In this document: piece by piece, positions 60,396-64,000 of the stretch
Layout: every line of letters begins with the position of its first letter
Numbering within the stretch: position 1 is the stretch's first letter
Source of the DNA: Clostridia bacterium
GTDB taxonomy: Bacteria; Bacillota; Clostridia; Oscillospirales; Acutalibacteraceae
Assembly: GCA_017537245.1 (NCBI GenBank)
Contig: JAFYLD010000039.1
Coordinates: forward strand, 1-64,000
DNA length: 64,000 nt
Reading direction: 5' to 3'
Program-made: the position numbers and the translations under genes
Notes under the pieces: generated by a model
Databases searched by the model: none
Told to the model about the DNA's origin: nothing
What the model saw: only the letters and a program-made list of their open reading frames with translations

Positions 60396-61136
60396 TTATA
60401 AAACTTTACTTAAAAATTCTTGCAATCTTGGGCACTTAGGGTTGTTGAAGATTTCTTCTGGTGTGCCTTCTTCTGCGATAACGCCCTCGTCGATAAAGAT
60501 TACTCGGTCGGCAACCTCGCGAGCAAATCCCATTTCGTGGGTAACTATCGCCATTGTCATACCCTCGCGAGCAAGGTCTTTCATAAGTTCGAGTACTTCG
60601 CCAACCATTTCGGGGTCGAGCGCGCTTGTAGGCTCGTCAAAGAGCATTACTTCAGGATTCATGCAAAGCGCACGAACGATAGCGATACGTTGCTTTTGAC
60701 CGCCTGAAAGTTGTGAAGGGTAGGCCTGGGCTCTGTCTGCAAGACCAACTTTTTGTAGTAGCGCCATAGCTTTTGCTTCGGCATCTTCTTTGGTCATTTT
60801 AAGAAGTTTTATTGGAGCGATGGTCATGTTTTTGAGTATGGTCATGTGTGGAAAAAGATTAAATTGCTGGAACACCATACCCATTTTTTGACGATGGAGG
60901 TTGATATTTACTTTAGGAGCGGTTATATCGGCATCATTAAAATAAATATGTCCGTCACTTGGTTCTTCTAAAAGATTTAGGCAACGTAAGAAGGTGGATT
61001 TACCGGAACCAGAAGCGCCGATAATAACGACAACTTCACCGCGTTTAATTTCGGTATCAATTCCTTTAAGAACTTTAATATCGTTAAAGTTCTTTATTAA
61101 ACCTTCAACCTTTATTAAAGTATCATTAGTGATCAC
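60396..61136 (-). CDS. Polar amino-acid ABC transporter ATPase (GlnQ-like)
   Basis: 246 residues. Walker [14 protein letters not shown]-loop [11 protein letters not shown], signature [11 protein letters not shown], Walker [15 protein letters not shown]-loop VTHEMGF. It powers uptake with the two proteins encoded upstream. GTG 61136 is chosen because AAAGGAGG lies upstream of it; it overlaps the permease gene by 11 nt. Other polar amino-acid substrates besides glutamine are possible. Confidence 0.94.
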   Translation of the reverse strand: MITNDTLIKVEGLIKNFNDIKVLKGIDTEIKRGEVVVIIGASGSGKSTFLRCLNLLEEPSDGHIYFNDADITAPKVNINLHRQKMGMVFQQFNLFPHMTILKNMTIAPIKLLKMTKEDAEAKAMALLQKVGLADRAQAYPSQLSGGQKQRIAIVRALCMNPEVMLFDEPTSALDPEMVGEVLELMKDLAREGMTMAIVTHEMGFAREVADRVIFIDEGVIAEEGTPEEIFNNPKCPRLQEFLSKVL

Positions 61137-62526
61137 TCTTACGCAACCTCCTTTCAAGTAATCCTACAAGTTTAGTAAGAATTACAACAATTACAAGATA
61201 AATAAGAGCTACTGCGATGAGTGGCATAAAGTTACTGTAAGTGATTGAACGAATCTTAAGACCGCCTTGAGTAAGGTCGGCAACGCCTATGTAGAAGGCA
61301 ACGGATGATTCTTTAAGCAAGGTGATAAATTCGTTTGCAAGGGCAGGAAGTATAGCCTTGAATGCTTGTGGTACAACAACGTGAATCATTGTTGACGCGT
61401 AGTTAAAACCAAGACTGCGACCTGCTTCTATTTGACCGCGGTCAACCGACATAATACCACCACGCACAATTTCTGCCACGTAAGCGCCACTGTTTAGACC
61501 AAAACATAATACAGCAGCAGGGAATTTGTCAACGCCTGCGGGAAGTAGGAATACGAAATAAATGATAAGCAACTGTACCATTACCGGCGTACCGCGCATA
61601 ATGGTAAGATAAAGAGAAAATATTCTATCTAACGTTTTAAGTTTGCCTGTTGTTTGATAAGTGCAACGAATTATTGCAACAAAGAAACCTATAAACGTAC
61701 CGATCAAGGCCGAGAGGCCGCTTATTGCAAGTGTCATTAACAAACCGTCTGATAGATATTTCCACTGCGCTTTATCGATAAAGTTTCTTTTAAATTCGTC
61801 GGCAAAATCGTTCCACCATTTTGAAAAAGGTCCGCCAACGTCAGGTTTTTTATTATCGTAATTTTTTAGCGCTAAACATTGCTTTATACCCGTTTTTAGA
61901 GTGTTTTTCTTGGTGATATCAACGTTTTCACCATCAACGGTAACAGAGTTTACGCTATTTATCTCGTCAACTATCGTTATGAGACCGCCTGTGCATTTAT
62001 CAACAGCTGAATCTTCTAGAAATAGTGAAAATTGATTTTCTTCTATTTCATATAATTGAAGTGTAACGCTACCTGAAATTGGTTTTGCATCTTCAATATA
62101 AAGATTTAACTGCGAAGCGATATCAATACTTATACGTGTTGCGTTTGTTGAAATACCGTTTTTTTCGTTTTCGAAGTATTTTTTACATACGGCTGACAAA
62201 AGATCTGCCTTGTGTGTTTTAATAACCGAGCCGATATCCAGAGTGTTATATTCGCAGTCCAATATAAGATTTTTTTCATCGCCAATTTCTACGGATTTAA
62301 CGGTTATTTTAGTATTACTTAAAACTTTTTTAGAACCGATTGCAGTTGATTTGGCAAGGGAAGAAAAGGTGTTATCAACAATTGCTTGACTTTCGCTTAC
62401 CGAGAGTTCTTTGCTAACGGTTCTACCTTTTGATTCGGTAATAAAAATGGTTGTTAATAGTCCGAGAATTAGAGCTGCTATTACGGCTAGAATTATTAGC
62501 CTGCTTTTGGTTTTTTTAAGCTTCAT
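61126..62526 (-). CDS. Polar amino-acid ABC transporter permease with a large extracytoplasmic N-terminal domain
   Basis: 466 residues, about twice the usual permease length. The permease domain (about 258-466) is typical of the HisM/GlnP type: [36 protein letters not shown], and the EAA-like loop [17 protein letters not shown]. Before it lie an N-terminal TM (about 10-29) and about 220 extracytoplasmic residues rich in beta and Ser/Thr/Lys, not a recognisable substrate-binding protein. ATG 62526 follows TTTGGAGA. The extra domain could be a docking or sensing module; this is inference. Confidence 0.92.
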   Translation of the reverse strand: MKLKKTKSRLIILAVIAALILGLLTTIFITESKGRTVSKELSVSESQAIVDNTFSSLAKSTAIGSKKVLSNTKITVKSVEIGDEKNLILDCEYNTLDIGSVIKTHKADLLSAVCKKYFENEKNGISTNATRISIDIASQLNLYIEDAKPISGSVTLQLYEIEENQFSLFLEDSAVDKCTGGLITIVDEINSVNSVTVDGENVDITKKNTLKTGIKQCLALKNYDNKKPDVGGPFSKWWNDFADEFKRNFIDKAQWKYLSDGLLMTLAISGLSALIGTFIGFFVAIIRCTYQTTGKLKTLDRIFSLYLTIMRGTPVMVQLLIIYFVFLLPAGVDKFPAAVLCFGLNSGAYVAEIVRGGIMSVDRGQIEAGRSLGFNYASTMIHVVVPQAFKAILPALANEFITLLKESSVAFYIGVADLTQGGLKIRSITYSNFMPLIAVALIYLVIVVILTKLVGLLERRLRKSDH

Positions 62527-62551
62527 AAATTTCTCCAAACCGTAGAAAATA

Positions 62552-62572
62552 GGAATGATAAAAAATCATTCC
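62552..62572 (-). terminator. Intercistronic hairpin between binding-protein and permease genes
   Basis: Minus strand GGAATGAT-TTTTT-ATCATTCC, 8-bp stem without a strong T-tract after it. It may stabilise the binding-protein mRNA and lower permease expression. Confidence 0.6.
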
Positions 62573-62607
62573 CATTTCCCGTGTATGTGTTAAATTTTAA
62601 ATTTAAA

Positions 62608-63414
62608 TTATTTGATGTACTTATCAACGATAGCTTGGATTGTGCCGTCAGCTGTGAGCTCTGTGATAGCGGTGTCGATTGCTTCGAGAAGAGCTTCGTT
62701 ATTTTTTGCGATACAAGCAGCATAGTCTTCGTCTGCGTATGATGTTTCAAGAATCTTAAGACCTGTGTTGTTTGCAACGAATGATTTAGCTGGTTCGTTG
62801 TCGATGATAACGCAATCAACGTCGCCGCCGATAAGTGCAGCTACAGCTTCGTTACCAGTTGTGTATGGAGTAACGAGGCCTTCGCCAAAATCGTCGGTAG
62901 CATAGATATAACCGGTTGTGCCAAGCTGGGTGCCTACTTTGTAAGCAGCGCCGTCAGCATAGAGATCGTCAACGCTAGTGATTGGTGAGCCTTCTTTAAC
63001 GATGATTGACTGAACGCCCTTAGCATAGCTGATTGAGAAGTTAACGCTCTTAAGACGTTCTTCTGTGATTGTCATACCAGCAAGACCAAGGTCAACCTTG
63101 CCTTCGGTAACAGCTGTGATGATTGAATCAAAAGCCATGTCTTCAATAACGAGTTCAAGACCGAGCTTTTCAGCGATAGCAGCAGCGATTTCAGCGTCGA
63201 TACCAACGATCTTGTCGCCATCATAGTATTCGTATGGTTGGAAATAAGCGTTTGTAGCCATGATGAGTTTGCCTTCTTTAACGGTTGTTAAAGTAGCTTT
63301 TTCTGTTGTAGTTGGTTTGCTTTCGCTTGTTGTGTCTTCAGCGCCGCAGCCTGCAAAGCAGAGGAGCATGCAAAGAGCCATAACTAAAGCAATGATTTTC
63401 TTTAAGTTTTTCAT
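62608..63414 (-). CDS. Amino-acid ABC transporter substrate-binding lipoprotein
   Basis: 268 residues. A signal peptide ends in the lipobox CFAGC, followed by a Thr/Ser linker (EDTTSESKPTTTEKA). The SBP_bac_3 fold shows ATNAYFQPYEYYDG, GIDAEIAAAIAEKLG, DLGLAGMTITEERLKSVNFS and AALIGGDVDCVIIDNEPA. It captures a polar amino acid outside the membrane. ATG 63414 follows GAGGT; the longer frame covers that Shine-Dalgarno. Heads the operon, with strong codon bias. Confidence 0.95.
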   Translation of the reverse strand: MKNLKKIIALVMALCMLLCFAGCGAEDTTSESKPTTTEKATLTTVKEGKLIMATNAYFQPYEYYDGDKIVGIDAEIAAAIAEKLGLELVIEDMAFDSIITAVTEGKVDLGLAGMTITEERLKSVNFSISYAKGVQSIIVKEGSPITSVDDLYADGAAYKVGTQLGTTGYIYATDDFGEGLVTPYTTGNEAVAALIGGDVDCVIIDNEPAKSFVANNTGLKILETSYADEDYAACIAKNNEALLEAIDTAITELTADGTIQAIVDKYIK

Positions 63415-63450
63415 TTTTGTGTACCTCATTTCAAAAATTTTAATAAATTG

Positions 63451-63469
63451 GTTACATATATTATGTAAC
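63451..63469. promoter_or_regulatory. 19-bp dyad in the leader of the amino-acid ABC operon
   Basis: GTTACATA-TAT-TATGTAAC, perfect 8-bp arms, 16-34 nt past the -10 box: a good candidate operator or leader hairpin. Confidence 0.6.
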
Positions 63470-63484
63470 TTTAGGGATGGGCAA

Positions 63485-63513
63485 ATTCTAGCACACTAAA
63501 GTGCTTTTGTCAA
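63485..63513 (-). promoter_or_regulatory. Promoter of the amino-acid ABC operon
   Basis: Minus strand TTGACA (63513-63508), 17-nt spacer, TAGAAT (63490-63485). The spacer contains a small dyad, AGCAC-TTTAGT-GTGCT. Confidence 0.88.
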
Positions 63514-63573
63514 GCGAATTTGCATAAATATATTGTTTGGATTGAATTTTAAATAAAAATATGCAAAAAACAA

Positions 63574-63606
63574 TGCATATTCTTATCTTTAGGATAAAAA
63601 TATGCA
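63574..63606 (-). terminator. Hairpin terminator of the DUF4363-like gene
   Basis: Minus strand GCATATT...GATAAGAATATGC around a TAAA loop, followed by ATTGTTTTTT. Confidence 0.75.
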
Positions 63607-63611
63607 TTTTG

Positions 63612-63962
63612 TTAGTAGAAACTGTGGGCGGCAAATTTTTGCTCTTCGCGGATGAGTTTTATTAGCGTTTCGATATTTTTATACGCTGTTTTAAAATTTT
63701 CATCCTCGTGGTTGTCACCTAGTATCATTTGACCGATATACATTGTGATTTGGTCTAAAAAATCGTGATTTACGTAGATGGACATTTTGTTTTTTCTTTT
63801 GTTCCACGATTTTGTTAGGGTATCGCTCGTGATATTATTGCTTGCAAAGTTTTGCACGTCGTTTATGGTGTCGTTGCAATAACGATTGACTGCAAAATGC
63901 GAATAAAAAGCCAAAGAGATTAGCGCGATCAAAATAACCGCCGCATAAATTAGTCTTTTCAT
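63612..63962 (-). CDS. DUF4363-like small membrane-anchored protein
   Basis: 116 residues: one N-terminal TM (IYAAVILIALISLAFYSHF), then a helical domain with VNRYCNDTINDVQNF and WNKRKNKMSIYVNHDFLDQI, as in the DUF4363 family of spore formers. Function unknown; such genes are often beside a YetF-type DUF421 gene, which would lie outside the window. The Shine-Dalgarno (AAAGGA) is far from the ATG, so the start is not certain. Confidence 0.7.
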   Translation of the reverse strand: MKRLIYAAVILIALISLAFYSHFAVNRYCNDTINDVQNFASNNITSDTLTKSWNKRKNKMSIYVNHDFLDQITMYIGQMILGDNHEDENFKTAYKNIETLIKLIREEQKFAAHSFY

Positions 63963-64000
63963 ATTTTATTTATTATAATCCTTTTCATATATGGTGTGAT

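Noticed and set aside
63978..63983. TATAAT upstream of the DUF4363-like gene as its promoter
   Set aside because: The -35 region falls near or past the window edge, and the box is so close to the ATG that little leader remains; it cannot be supported.

Overview
The window reads as a chromosomal segment of an anaerobic, spore-forming, low-GC Firmicute of the class Clostridia, probably an uncultured gut or rumen lineage. The evidence is pyruvate:ferredoxin oxidoreductase, oxygen-independent HemZ, dipicolinate synthase (dpaAB), YabP/YabQ, a SpoVB-type flippase, an Ile T-box and dense, RBS-rich, often overlapping genes. No rRNA, tRNA, prophage or CRISPR array is visible. Species cannot be named from the sequence.

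Layout. 1-1972: 3' half of PFOR. 2087-6050: a secreted alpha/alpha-barrel-like protein of unknown function and a GH20-like hexosaminidase. 6115-11039 (minus): SGNH esterase and GH78 rhamnosidase, then a histidine phosphatase, RuvX and a small membrane protein. 11185-15003 (plus): cyclophilin, RmlA, a frameshifted membrane-protein gene bracketed by REP doublets, and glucuronate isomerase. 15038-17623 (minus): dpaB, dpaA, CCA-adding enzyme. 17717-29106 (plus): murC-alaX-prmA-prfB-FKBP lipoprotein-PPTase, then CdaR-type regulator-ftsE-ftsX-M23 hydrolase-vanZ-like. 29231-33367: a MarR-controlled heterodimeric ABC exporter. 33510-43964: recJ-rel-dtd-MBL-hemZ-kinase-zinc ribbon-MTAN-flippase. 44149-48446: HU, rqcP, yabP, yabQ, divIC, yabR, an rRNA methylase and a lipid kinase, close to the Bacillus yab order. 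48522-50458: groESL. 50577-51791: an AT-rich accessory patch holding an orphan gene and a RAYT transposase. 51846-58910 (minus): LOG, NUDIX, LTA-synthase-like, and T-box-controlled type-2 ileS. 59048-60347 (plus): C39-like protein, rpe, a 40-aa membrane protein. 60396-63962 (minus): a polar amino-acid ABC transporter and a DUF4363-like protein.

The most interesting structure is a REP/RAYT system. Six GTAG-plus-hairpin elements occur as three inverted doublets; one doublet lies inside the RAYT coding sequence, read in frame as two eight-codon inserts. The other two doublets bracket a membrane-protein gene that carries a frameshift at a six-T run. A second repeat family has two hairpins: the second is identical in all three copies, while the first changes sequence but keeps its pairing. 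All three copies lie upstream of start codons; one sits between the ileS T-box terminator and the ileS start, another at the 5' end of the predicted rpe mRNA.

Start codons were moved where a Shine-Dalgarno sequence or a promoter contradicted the longest frame. Functions are inferred by reading motifs; no database search was possible.
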